Source: Nocardiopsis mwathae (GTDB taxonomy: Bacteria; Actinomycetota; Actinomycetes; Streptosporangiales; Streptosporangiaceae). From it: a DNA stretch of 64,000 nt. The notes beneath the pieces are model-generated. The model was not told where the DNA came from. It saw nothing but the letters and a program-made list of their open reading frames with translations, and ran no database searches. A program made the position numbers and the translations under genes. This document shows positions 34,500 to 42,004 of the stretch, one piece after another. The first letter of the stretch is position 1; every line of letters starts with the position of its first letter. The DNA lies in the NCBI RefSeq assembly GCF_014201195.1, contig NZ_JACHDS010000001.1, positions 806,001 to 870,000 on the forward strand. The letters are read 5' to 3'.

Positions 34500-35636
34500 C
34501 TACTCCGCGCCTGCGGGCAGGTCGACCATTCCGGCCAGAGCCGACCGGTGCCGGTCGGCTGTGCCCAGGGCGATGGCGTCGCTCTTGGCCCGCTTGAGAT
34601 AGAGGTGGGCCGGGTGCTCCCAGGTGAAGCCGATGCCGCCGTGCAGCTGCACCGCCTCCTCCGCGGCGGTCACCGCCACACCCGACACGAACGCCTGGGC
34701 CAGTGCCGCGGCCATCTCGGCCTCGGTGTCGTCCGCCCCGGCCCCCGCCGTGCTCGCGGCGTTCCGTACCACGGCCCTCGCCTGCGAGACCGACACCCAC
34801 AGATCGGCCAACCGGTGCTTGGGCGCCTGGAAGGACCCCACCGGGCGGCCGAACTGCGTGCGCGTCTTCAGGTAGTCGACCGTCGTCCCCAGTGCCCACT
34901 CCGCCACGCCCAGCTGCTCGGCGGACAGCAGGGCGGCGCCGGTTCGCAGCGCCGTGCGCAGGGCGTGCTCGGCAGCCCGGCCCGTCACCACCGGGCGCGC
35001 CGGTGTCCGATCCAGTCCGACGTCGACGAGGGGACGGGTCAGGTCGAGCGTGACCAGCGGGGTCCGCACCGCCTCGGACGCGTCCGCCAGGTACAGGCCG
35101 GGGCCGTCCGTGCCGACCGCCGGGACCAGCAGGGCGTCGGCGGTCGTCGCGTCGGCGACCTTGGTGACCGTCCCCGATAGACCGTCGGCGGCCGCGCGGA
35201 CCGTGTCCGGGAACGCCGCGCCGGGCGGGGCCGACAGCGGGACGGCGAGCGCGACGGTGGCCTCGCCCGAGGCCATCCGGCCGAGCGTCGCGGCGGCGGT
35301 GGGGGAGTCGCCGACCGCCAGCAGCGCCGCCGTGGACAGCACCGCGCTACCCAGGAACGGAACCGGGGCCACGGCCCGGCCCAGTTCCTCGGCGACCACG
35401 GCGGCCTCCCTCCACCCGGCGCCCGCACCGCCCAGCGCCTCGGGGACGGGCAGTCCGGCGACCCCGAGCCCGCACAGGTCCTGCCACAGGGCGGTGTCGG
35501 TGAGGGGTCCGGCCTCGCCGTCGACCCGGGCGAGGACGCCCGCGGGGGCGCACTTGTCGGCCAGCAGCGCGCGGACGCTCGCCCGCAGCTCCTCCTCGAC
35601 CTCGCTGTAGAGCAGGTCGGCTTCGCTCGTGCTCAC
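34500..35636 (-). CDS. Acyl-CoA dehydrogenase family protein (second subunit of a pair)
   Basis: A 378-residue FAD-dependent dehydrogenase. The N-terminal helical domain (ELRASVRALLADKC; LGVAGLPVPEALGGAGAGWREAAVVAEELGR), middle beta domain and C-terminal domain (QFGRPVGSFQAPKHRLADLWV; EAVQLHGGIGFTWEHPAHLYLKRAK) are all present. Its GTG start overlaps the upstream dehydrogenase stop (GTGA), so the two are translated together. Such tandem pairs in actinobacteria often form alpha2beta2 heterotetramers, as in mycobacterial sterol side-chain dehydrogenases. That this pair does so is inferred from the overlap and the weaker FAD-binding middle domain of this subunit. Confidence 0.88.
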   Translation of the reverse strand: MSTSEADLLYSEVEEELRASVRALLADKCAPAGVLARVDGEAGPLTDTALWQDLCGLGVAGLPVPEALGGAGAGWREAAVVAEELGRAVAPVPFLGSAVLSTAALLAVGDSPTAAATLGRMASGEATVALAVPLSAPPGAAFPDTVRAAADGLSGTVTKVADATTADALLVPAVGTDGPGLYLADASEAVRTPLVTLDLTRPLVDVGLDRTPARPVVTGRAAEHALRTALRTGAALLSAEQLGVAEWALGTTVDYLKTRTQFGRPVGSFQAPKHRLADLWVSVSQARAVVRNAASTAGAGADDTEAEMAAALAQAFVSGVAVTAAEEAVQLHGGIGFTWEHPAHLYLKRAKSDAIALGTADRHRSALAGMVDLPAGAE

Positions 35637-36838
35637 TTCGGCAGGTCCTTCCACGCGACGTCCTTGTCCACCCGGATGTCCCCCGGCAGGCCCAGGACCC
35701 GCTCGGCGATGATGTTGCGCAGGATCTCCGACGTCCCGCCCTCGATCGAGTTGCCCCTGCTGCGCAGGTAGCGGTAGCCCGCACCGCGCGCCTCCATGCC
35801 GACGCGCTCGGGGCGGCGCAGCGTCCAGTCGTCGTAGGTGAGCCCCTCGGCGCCCAGCAGCTCCACCTCCAACCCGGCGATCTCCTGGTTGAGCCGGGCG
35901 AAGGCGAGCTTCGCCGCGGACCCCTCCGGTCCGGGCTGGCCGATGGCGAGCTGCTGGCGCAGCCGCTCCTTGGTCAGCCGCGCCGCCTCGGCCTCCACCC
36001 ACAGCCGCATGAGGGCGTCGTGCAGGCCGGGGGTGCGCGCCTCGGGGCGCGACCGCCAGATGCCGGCGGCGATGCCGATGAGCCCGCCCTCCCGGGGCTC
36101 GGCCGTACCGCCGATGGAGACCCGTTCGTTCATCAGCGTGGTCTGGGCGACCCGCCATCCCTCGCCGACCGCCCCCAGCCGCTGGGAGTCGGGGATGCGG
36201 ACGTCGGTCAGGTAGACCTCGTTGAACTCCGCCTCGCCGGTGAGCTGGCGCAGCGGGCGCACTTCCACGCCCGGCGCGCGCATGTCGCAGATGAAGTAGG
36301 TCATCCCCTGGTGCTTGGGCACGTCGGGGTCGGTGCGGGTGACCAGGATCGCCCAGCGGGCGCGGTGCGCGAGGGAGGTCCACACCTTCTGCCCGTCGAC
36401 GACCCACTCCTCGCCGTCGCGCACCGCGCGGGTGCCCAGCGCCGCGAGGTCGGACCCGGCACCCGGCTCGCTGAACAGCTGGCACCACACCTCCTCACCC
36501 ACATACAGCGGCTTGAGGTAGCGGCGGCGCTGCTCGGGGGTGCCGAACGCGAGGATGGTCGGCGCGGCCATGCCCAGGCCGATGATGAGCTTCTCGCGCC
36601 CGGCGGGGGTGGCGCCCAGGCGCTCGAACTCCGCGTCGACGACGCTCTGGAGGGCGCGCGGGGCGCCCAGCCCGCCCTCGCCCTCGGGGAAGTGCACCCA
36701 CGCCAGCCCCGCGTCGAAGCGGGCGGCGAGGAGTTCGGCGGGATCGGTGGTGGCGGGGTCATGCGCGGCGACGACGTCCGCGACGCGCTGCCGGAGCCCG
36801 GCCGCGTCGATCGTCGCCCCCGCGGGGGCCGTTGTCAT
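35633..36838 (-). CDS. Acyl-CoA dehydrogenase family protein (first subunit of a pair)
   Basis: A 401-residue acyl-CoA dehydrogenase: WVHFPEGEGGLGAP near the N-terminus, flavin-binding WCQLFSEPGAGSDLAALGTRAVRDGEEW and VWTSLAHRARWAILVTRT in the middle, and the C-terminal GNSIEGGTSEILRNIIAERVLGLP. It introduces an alpha,beta double bond into an acyl-CoA, passing electrons to ETF. Second gene of the FabG/dehydrogenase operon, 68 bp after fabG-like and overlapping the second dehydrogenase. Substrate unknown: fatty acyl, sterol side chain or a similar acid. Confidence 0.9.
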   Translation of the reverse strand: MTTAPAGATIDAAGLRQRVADVVAAHDPATTDPAELLAARFDAGLAWVHFPEGEGGLGAPRALQSVVDAEFERLGATPAGREKLIIGLGMAAPTILAFGTPEQRRRYLKPLYVGEEVWCQLFSEPGAGSDLAALGTRAVRDGEEWVVDGQKVWTSLAHRARWAILVTRTDPDVPKHQGMTYFICDMRAPGVEVRPLRQLTGEAEFNEVYLTDVRIPDSQRLGAVGEGWRVAQTTLMNERVSIGGTAEPREGGLIGIAAGIWRSRPEARTPGLHDALMRLWVEAEAARLTKERLRQQLAIGQPGPEGSAAKLAFARLNQEIAGLEVELLGAEGLTYDDWTLRRPERVGMEARGAGYRYLRSRGNSIEGGTSEILRNIIAERVLGLPGDIRVDKDVAWKDLPK

Positions 36839-36906
36839 GTCAACCTCCGGTGGACGGGAGAGGTGGGGCGGTGAGGGGACGGGGCGGCGGGCCGGGCGGG
36901 GACGGG

Positions 36907-37665
36907 TCAGTCCAGGGGGCCACCGGCGACGTAGATGACCTGGCCGGAGACGTATCCGGCGGACTCGGCGGTGAGGAAGGAGATGGTGTTGGCGATGTCC
37001 TCGGGCACGCCGACACGGCGGACCGGGATGCTTTCGGCCGCGGCCTTCTTGAAGTCGTCGTAGTCCATGCCGACGCGCGCGGCGGTGGCCTTGGTCATGT
37101 CGGTGACGATGAAGCCGGGAGCCACGGCGTTGCAGGTCACTCCGAACTTCCCGAGCTCGATGGCGAGTGTCTTGGTGAAGCCCTGCAGCCCGGCCTTGGC
37201 GGTGGAGTAGTTGGCCTGGCCCCGGTTGCCCTGCGCGGAGCTGCTGGAGAGGTTGACGATGCGCCCCCAGTTCTGCGCCACCATGTGCTGCTGAGCGGCC
37301 CGGGACATCAGGAACGCGCCGCGCAGGTGCACGTTCATGACGGTGTCCCAGTCGTCCTCGGACATCTTGAACAGCAGATTGTCGCGGAGGACGCCGGCGT
37401 TGTTGACGAGGATCGCGGGCGGGCCGAGCCGTTCGGCGACCTGGCCGACCGCGGTCGCCACCTGGTCGGCGTCGCCGACGTCGGCGCCGACGGCGATGGC
37501 GGTGCCGCCATCGGCGGTGATCTCGTCGGCGGTCCGCTGCGCGTCGGATTCCTTGAGGTCGAGGACGGCGACGGAGCGGCCGTCGGCGGCCAGTCGGCGG
37601 GCGGTGGCCGCTCCGATACCGCGGGCGGCACCGGTCACGATCGCGACGCGCGCTGCTTCTGACAT
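36907..37665 (-). CDS. Short-chain dehydrogenase, 3-oxoacyl-(ACP/CoA) reductase (FabG-like)
   Basis: A 252-residue classical SDR. NAD(P) site TGAARGIGAATARRL (residues 11-25), NNAGVLRDN, catalytic Ser (NLSSSSAQGNRGQ), Tyr-Lys in ANYSTAKAG, and C-terminal SGQVIYVAGGPLD. With the two acyl-CoA dehydrogenases downstream, a role in beta-oxidation as a 3-hydroxyacyl-CoA dehydrogenase is more likely than fatty-acid synthesis. GGAGG is 7 bp upstream of the start. First gene of the operon, with a palindrome at 37755-37772 in its promoter region. Confidence 0.9.
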   Translation of the reverse strand: MSEAARVAIVTGAARGIGAATARRLAADGRSVAVLDLKESDAQRTADEITADGGTAIAVGADVGDADQVATAVGQVAERLGPPAILVNNAGVLRDNLLFKMSEDDWDTVMNVHLRGAFLMSRAAQQHMVAQNWGRIVNLSSSSAQGNRGQANYSTAKAGLQGFTKTLAIELGKFGVTCNAVAPGFIVTDMTKATAARVGMDYDDFKKAAAESIPVRRVGVPEDIANTISFLTAESAGYVSGQVIYVAGGPLD

Positions 37666-37754
37666 GCTTCTACCTCCGATGAGTGGTCCGGTGCGGAGCC
37701 CACGGCCGTGGGCGGCGTGGTCCAGGGCACACTGCGGCCGATCCTATCCACCCC

Positions 37755-37772
37755 ATACCGACCAGGTGGTAT
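37755..37772. promoter_or_regulatory. Candidate TetR-type operator of the acyl-CoA dehydrogenase operon
   Basis: ATACCGACCAGGTGGTAT, an 18-bp imperfect palindrome with 5-bp outer arms ATACC/GGTAT. A -10-like TAGGAT on the minus strand (37746-37741) lies just downstream, so the site covers the -35 region of the leftward operon. The ACCGACC core resembles TetR-family operators; no TetR gene is adjacent. Confidence 0.5.
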
Positions 37773-37802
37773 GTGGGGTCCTCGCCGGGGTCCGGGAGGG
37801 CA

Positions 37803-38306
37803 TCAGTCGGTGTCGAACCGCCAGCGGGTGGGTGAGCCGTCGAAGTCGTCGACGTCGAGCGCGAACACCCGGTGCGGCCGCACCCGGACGGTCGAGCAGA
37901 CGGCAGGGTCCGGGAAGTCCGCGCCGCGGCGCGTCCGGTACTTGGCGTGGAACAGTTCGGTGAGGTAGTCGAGCACGCCCTCTTCGGTGACGAACCCCGC
38001 GCGCCCCTCCAGCACGACCGGGCGGCGGGCGTCGCAGGTGGAGACGGAGATCCGCGGGTCGAGGCGCAGGTTGCGGACTTTGCGGGAGCGTCGGCCGCTG
38101 CGGAACCACAGCTCCTGGGCGTCCCAGACCGCCCACACCGGCATGGTGTGCGGGCGGCCGTCCGGCCACACGCTGCACACCCAGTAGTCGTGGGACTCGC
38201 GCAGCCGCTCCTCGGCCCATGACCAGGGCAGCAGGCCACCGCCTTCGTCCGGCCCCTGGATTCCGTATCCGGGCATGAACGGGCGCCCTGCGCGTGGCTC
38301 GGTCAT
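37803..38306 (-). CDS. Pyridoxamine-5'-phosphate-oxidase-like (PPOX/split-barrel) flavoprotein
   Basis: A 167-residue split-barrel FMN/F420-binding protein. WSWAEERLRESHDYWVCSVWPDGRPHTMPVWAVWDAQELWFRSG is the typical first half with strand-turn repeats, then RKVRNLRLDPRISVSTCDARRPVVLEG, and a C-terminal TRWRF. It belongs to the actinobacterial F420-dependent/FMN reductase-like branch, usually of unknown substrate. ATG 38306 is chosen: GGGAG lies 6 bp upstream, and longer in-frame starts add Pro/Arg-rich non-conserved sequence. Confidence 0.82.
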   Translation of the reverse strand: MTEPRAGRPFMPGYGIQGPDEGGGLLPWSWAEERLRESHDYWVCSVWPDGRPHTMPVWAVWDAQELWFRSGRRSRKVRNLRLDPRISVSTCDARRPVVLEGRAGFVTEEGVLDYLTELFHAKYRTRRGADFPDPAVCSTVRVRPHRVFALDVDDFDGSPTRWRFDTD

Positions 38307-38642
38307 CGTGACTCCCCAGGCCATCCGATGATGTCCCCAGGATCCCATTCGAGGCGGGTTCGGGCCAGGGGGCATGCGGTGGGCCCGCCGCGGTGGTGAA
38401 GGCACCACACCGGGCGGTGGGGCGGGCTGGCCACTACCCGCAGTGACGAGAATTCGGCGTTCGCGCGGGTATCGTTACGCCACGAGAGCAGCCTGCGGGC
38501 CGGACGGGTACGGGGAACCAGCGGGCGGCAGCGGTTCGATGATCTCCACAGAGTGCTCACCCGCTCGCCACCCGCCGGTGGCCGGGACCGGTGAGGATGG
38601 GCGGAGCGGTTCCGCCGGATCAGACCGAGAAAGGCCGTGGTC
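38307..38642. other. Divergent intergenic region, PPOX / glycerophosphodiesterase genes
   Basis: 336 bp with no credible gene. It contains a small hairpin GTGGTG-AAGG-CACCAC (38393-38408) and a TATCGT element (38470-38475) that could be a -10 for the rightward gene, without a convincing -35. Confidence 0.4.
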
Positions 38643-39488
38643 ATGTCGGGCTTGAGCGGTTCGAGGGGCCTGGTGCGCGTCGAGGGGCGCGCTACTCGCG
38701 CGCGGGCCGTTCCACCTCGCCGGCCCGTGATCATCGTGGCGCACCGCGGTGCCTCCGCCTACGCGCCCGAGAACACGCTGCCCGCTCTTCGGCTGGCACG
38801 CATCCACCATGCCGACATGGCCGAAATCGACGTGCGCCGGACCGCCGACGGCCACTTCGTCGTCATCCACGACCTGGATCTGCGCCGCACCACCGACGTC
38901 GCCGAGCTGTTCCCCGAGCGCCGGTCCTGGCGGGTCTCCGACTTCACGCTCGCCGAGATCCGCCGCCTGGACGCCGGCTCCTGGTTCGGCGAGCGCTTCG
39001 CCGGAGAGCGGGTCCCCACGCTGGCCGAGGCGCTCGACCTGCTGCGCGCCGACGGCCTGGGTGCGCTGGTCGAGCTGAAGGTGCACCGTCGCGATTCCGA
39101 GATGTGCCGGGACCTCGCCGACTTCCTGCGCGCCGAGCGGTACTGGCGCGCGGCCGGCAGCGAGGGGCGGTTGATCCTGCAGAGCTTCGACCGGGTCACC
39201 CTGCGCCGGGTCGCCGAGGCCGTCCCCGGGCTGCACGCCGCGGTTCTGGGCAAGACGTACGGGCGATTCGGCCTGCGCCGGATCGCGCGCTACGCGCGCC
39301 AGGTCAACCCCCACCACCTGCGGGTCACCGCGCCGTACGTGCGCCGCGCGCACGCCCAGGGCCTGACCCTTTTCGGGTGGACCGTCAACAATGACCATGA
39401 GATCCGGCGGATGATCCGTGACGGTGTCGACGGGATCATCACCGATTATCCCGACCGTGTGGCCGGGTACCGGACGCTGGCGGCCTGA
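38643..39488 (+). CDS. Glycerophosphodiester phosphodiesterase
   Basis: A 281-residue GDPD TIM-barrel enzyme hydrolysing glycerophosphodiesters to glycerol-3-phosphate and an alcohol. Catalytic elements: VAHRGASAYAPENTLPAL (His-Arg), MAEIDVRRTADGHFVVIHDLDLRRTTD (Glu-Asp and His), LVELKV, and the C-terminal GLTLFGWTVNNDHEIRRMIRDGVDGIITDYPD. No signal peptide is obvious, so probably cytosolic. ATG 38643 has GAGAAAGG 8 bp upstream; a GTG six bases earlier is too close. Monocistronic. Confidence 0.93.
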   Translation: MSGLSGSRGLVRVEGRATRARAVPPRRPVIIVAHRGASAYAPENTLPALRLARIHHADMAEIDVRRTADGHFVVIHDLDLRRTTDVAELFPERRSWRVSDFTLAEIRRLDAGSWFGERFAGERVPTLAEALDLLRADGLGALVELKVHRRDSEMCRDLADFLRAERYWRAAGSEGRLILQSFDRVTLRRVAEAVPGLHAAVLGKTYGRFGLRRIARYARQVNPHHLRVTAPYVRRAHAQGLTLFGWTVNNDHEIRRMIRDGVDGIITDYPDRVAGYRTLAA

Positions 39489-39636
39489 TCGTCGCGGGGA
39501 CGTATTCATCGCAGGATCCGCAGGTCGGGGCGGTGTCGGGTGTTTCGGGGCGCCTGCGGGCGGCAAGTCTCCTGAACGAACTCTCAGCTTTTCCGGCGAC
39601 CTCGGCGCGCTTGTCCTAGGATTCGTGCAAGAGGAG

Positions 39637-39669
39637 GATGCACGTGCATCTGGGCCTTGCGCATGCGCA
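39637..39669 (+). promoter_or_regulatory. Double palindrome upstream of the ATP-binding regulator gene
   Basis: Two perfect palindromes: GATGCACGTGCATC (39637-39650) and TGCGCATGCGCA (39658-39669), centres exactly 20 bp apart. A -10-like TAGGAT (39617-39622) lies upstream. The inner 12-mer ATGCACGTGCAT recurs upstream of the DUF397 gene (41826-41837), there also with a second palindromic site 20 bp away. Likely operator of a regulator shared by this group, plausibly the XRE protein encoded between them. Confidence 0.65.
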
Positions 39670-39742
39670 GTCCTTCAGGAGTGCCGGTCATTCCCCACAG
39701 GTCGGTACTGGTGGCGATCGAGACGAGTGCAAGGGGACCGCG

Positions 39743-40297
39743 GTGACCGGACAGCCAGCCCAGGAATCGCTGGGGAGGACCGCCGACGGTGACGCCACGT
39801 CGGAGTTCGGCGACCCGAACGGACCGTGGTGGGTGCCGATCCTGCGGAACGGCGTACGTGGACGGGTCGACGGCCGCTCCGACCGCGGCGGCCTCGACGT
39901 TCTGTGCTGGAGTCTGGTGGCACAGACGGGGGCCCCGGCCATCGGGCGCGAGATCTGCGGGGGGGTACTGCGCGAGTGGGGGATGGCGGGCCTGACCGGC
40001 GACGTCCAGCTCGTGGTGTCGGAGCTCATCACCAACGCGCTGCGGCACGGGTGCCGCTGCTCGCCCGTCCAGGCGGCCGTCGGCTGCGCCGCGGACGTCC
40101 AACTCGGCATGGTGCGCTGGGGAGGCGAGCTCATCTGCGCGGTCCGGGACGAGGCCGACCGGCTGCCGGCCCGGCGCGAGCCCGAGTTCATGCGGGAGAG
40201 CGGCCGCGGGCTGCACCTCGTGGCGTCGTTCGCCCGGCGCTGGGGCGTCTTGCCCACCTTCCCGAGTGGAAAGTACGTCTGGGCGCTGTTCGCCTGA
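39743..40297 (+). CDS. ATP-binding protein, anti-sigma-factor (RsbW/SpoIIAB-like) kinase fold
   Basis: A 184-residue protein with a GHKL/HATPase_c_2 domain. GREICGGVLREWGMAGLTGDVQLVVSELITNALRHG contains the N-box (E-x3-N), then VRDEADRLPARR and the glycine-rich MRESGRGLHLVASFARRWG lid. In actinomycetes such proteins sit beside XRE-DUF5753 and DUF397 genes (the whiJ-type group) and regulate development. GTG 39743 has AAGGGGA five bases upstream; the upstream leader carries the double palindrome. The XRE gene follows 193 bp downstream. Confidence 0.88.
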   Translation: MTGQPAQESLGRTADGDATSEFGDPNGPWWVPILRNGVRGRVDGRSDRGGLDVLCWSLVAQTGAPAIGREICGGVLREWGMAGLTGDVQLVVSELITNALRHGCRCSPVQAAVGCAADVQLGMVRWGGELICAVRDEADRLPARREPEFMRESGRGLHLVASFARRWGVLPTFPSGKYVWALFA

Positions 40298-40490
40298 AAC
40301 GGGTTCCCGAGTGCGGCCCCGACCCGTGTCCCCCGAACAAGCGTCCGCCGCGTCCCACATATAACCTGACACCTGTGCCACCGCCGGATCGTTCAGAGGC
40401 GCGTGGTCGTCAGCGATATCGTGTAACGACGATGCGCAGGGGATTCACAGCCGCGGGTTGACGGCCCCGGCGGAAAGGGAAGGGCCTGGC

Positions 40491-41390
40491 TTGGCGCCGA
40501 CGGGTAGGAAGACGGCGGCCGCGGACATCGCTCGCCTGAAGAAGGGCAGCGGACCGACGGTGCGGCGCATGCTGCTCGGATCGGAACTGCGGAAGTACCG
40601 GGAGGCGCGCGATATCACGCGTGCGGCCGCCGGGCACCACATCCGGGGCTCGGAGTCCAAGATCAGCCGGATGGAGCTGGGACGCGTCGGCTTCAAGGAG
40701 CGCGACGTCGAGGACCTGCTCAAGCTGTACGGCGTCACCGACAAGCACGTCATCCGTACCCTGACCGACCTGGCCCGGGACACCAAGAAGCCGGGGTGGT
40801 GGCAGGAGTACGGCGAGTCCCTGCCCAACTGGTTCCAGGTCTACGTCGGCTTGGAGGAGGCGGCCAGCCGGATCCGGGCCTATGAGTCGCAGTTCGTCCA
40901 CGGCCTCCTGCAGACCGAGGAATACGCCCGCTCCGTGATCTCGTCGGGGGTGCTGACGCCCACCATCGAGGTCGAACACCGCGTCGAGGTGCGTTTGCGG
41001 CGGCAGCGGCACGTCTACGACAGCACGGACGTGCGCCTGTGGGCGATCCTGGACGAGGCCGCGCTGCGCCGCCCGATCGGTCCCGTGGACCTCATGCGAA
41101 GACAGCTCGAACACCTGCTCAAGGCGTGCGACCACCCCAACATCACGTTGCAGGTCGTGCCGTTCGCAGCGGGTGCCCTCGCAGCCGAGGCAGGGACCTT
41201 CACGATCCTGCGCTACCCCGACTTCGAGCTGTCCGACATCGTCTACCTCGAACAGCTCACCGGCTCGATCTGCCTTGACCGGCGCAGTGAGATCGACGCC
41301 TACACCATGGCGATGGAGCGGTTGAGTGTCATCGCCGAGCAGCCCTCCCAGACGCCCGACATCCTCAAGGAGATGCTCAGCGACCTCTGA
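40491..41390 (+). CDS. XRE-family regulator with DUF5753 domain (WhiJ-like)
   Basis: A 299-residue regulator. The helix-turn-helix (TVRRMLLGSELRKYREARDITRAAAGHHIRGSESKISRMELG, spanning about residues 25-65) is followed by the DUF5753 sensing domain (WWQEYGESLPNWFQVYVGLEEAASRIRAYESQFVHGLLQTEEYARSVI, in pieces; ending TYTMAMERLSVIAEQPSQT-like). Start choice: TTG 40491 has GGGAAGGG six bases upstream; TTG 40458 (no site) and ATG 40569 (would cut into the HTH) are less likely. These proteins normally pair with a DUF397 protein; here the partner gene is convergent. Confidence 0.88.
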   Translation: MAPTGRKTAAADIARLKKGSGPTVRRMLLGSELRKYREARDITRAAAGHHIRGSESKISRMELGRVGFKERDVEDLLKLYGVTDKHVIRTLTDLARDTKKPGWWQEYGESLPNWFQVYVGLEEAASRIRAYESQFVHGLLQTEEYARSVISSGVLTPTIEVEHRVEVRLRRQRHVYDSTDVRLWAILDEAALRRPIGPVDLMRRQLEHLLKACDHPNITLQVVPFAAGALAAEAGTFTILRYPDFELSDIVYLEQLTGSICLDRRSEIDAYTMAMERLSVIAEQPSQTPDILKEMLSDL

Positions 41391-41431
41391 GCGTGCTCCC
41401 GACCGGTCGTACACGCGAACGCGCCAATGGC

Positions 41432-41472
41432 GGGAGGGGCCCACCCCCGACTCATGGGGAGAAGCCCCTCCC
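41432..41472. terminator. Bidirectional hairpin between XRE and DUF397 genes
   Basis: Nine-bp outer stem GGGAGGGGC/GCCCCTCCC with an inner CCCC/GGGG stem, between convergent stops. Confidence 0.6.
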
Positions 41473-41527
41473 TCGCGCCGTGACCGGTTCGGCGCGATCA
41501 CCCGACCCGCTGCGACTCCGCAGGTCC

Positions 41528-41761
41528 TCAGCTCAGGAAGTTGTCGAAGTCCCCGTCCTTGGCGCCCAGGATCAGCGCGTCGATCTCGGGCTGCGTGTAG
41601 ACCAGGGCAGGGCCCTCGGGGAAGTTGGAGTTGCGCATCGCGATCCGACCGTCGGCCAGCCGGGCCATCTCCACGCACGAGCCGCGCGAGTTGCTGCGCT
41701 GGCTCTTCTGCCAGGAGATGTTCTGGAGTTCGGACGCCTTGATGCCGTTGTAAGCAGTCAC
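41528..41761 (-). CDS. DUF397 protein
   Basis: A 77-residue DUF397 protein, small partner of XRE-DUF5753 regulators. Family features: WQKSQRSNSRGSCVEMARLADGRIAMRNSNFPEGPALVYTQPEIDALILGAKDGDFDNF, with the invariant S-x4-C-V-E block. GTG 41761 has GAAGGAG about 9 bp upstream. Unusually convergent with the XRE gene; its own promoter region carries the ATGCACGTGCAT palindrome shared with the ATP-binding gene. Some XRE-DUF397 pairs are proposed to behave like toxin-antitoxin or development switches (family knowledge). Confidence 0.92.
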   Translation of the reverse strand: MTAYNGIKASELQNISWQKSQRSNSRGSCVEMARLADGRIAMRNSNFPEGPALVYTQPEIDALILGAKDGDFDNFLS

Positions 41762-41803
41762 GGGGGTAAAGCTCCTTCGCTCTTCATGTGTGCGGTAGAC
41801 GTG

Positions 41804-41837
41804 ATGCCTGCGGATGCATTGGATTATGCACGTGCAT
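41804..41837 (-). promoter_or_regulatory. Double palindrome upstream of the DUF397 gene
   Basis: ATGCACGTGCAT (41826-41837, perfect) and ATGCCTGCGGATGCAT (41804-41819, six of eight pairs match), centres 20 bp apart, 43-76 bp upstream of the GTG start. Same first site, spacing and orientation relative to the gene as at 39637-39669. Confidence 0.62.
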
Positions 41838-41951
41838 TAGCACCGTACTTTGAACATGATAGCGAACGTGCACCCGCTGTGGCGGGCTCTTTCGCGGTTT
41901 GTAGGCATGATGCAAGTGGCGGCAATTGCGCAGATGGGATTGCACGAAAGA

Positions 41952-41977
41952 GGCCCCGCCGCGGATGCGGCGGGGCC
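41952..41977 (-). terminator. Hairpin terminator after the zinc-binding lipoprotein gene
   Basis: Perfect 11-bp stem GGCCCCGCCGC/GCGGCGGGGCC with a 4-nt loop, followed on the minus strand by TCTTTC. It lies 28 bp beyond the stop codon at 42005. Confidence 0.75.
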
Positions 41978-42004
41978 GGGGAGCGGCCGAGTGGCCGAGG
42001 GGGC

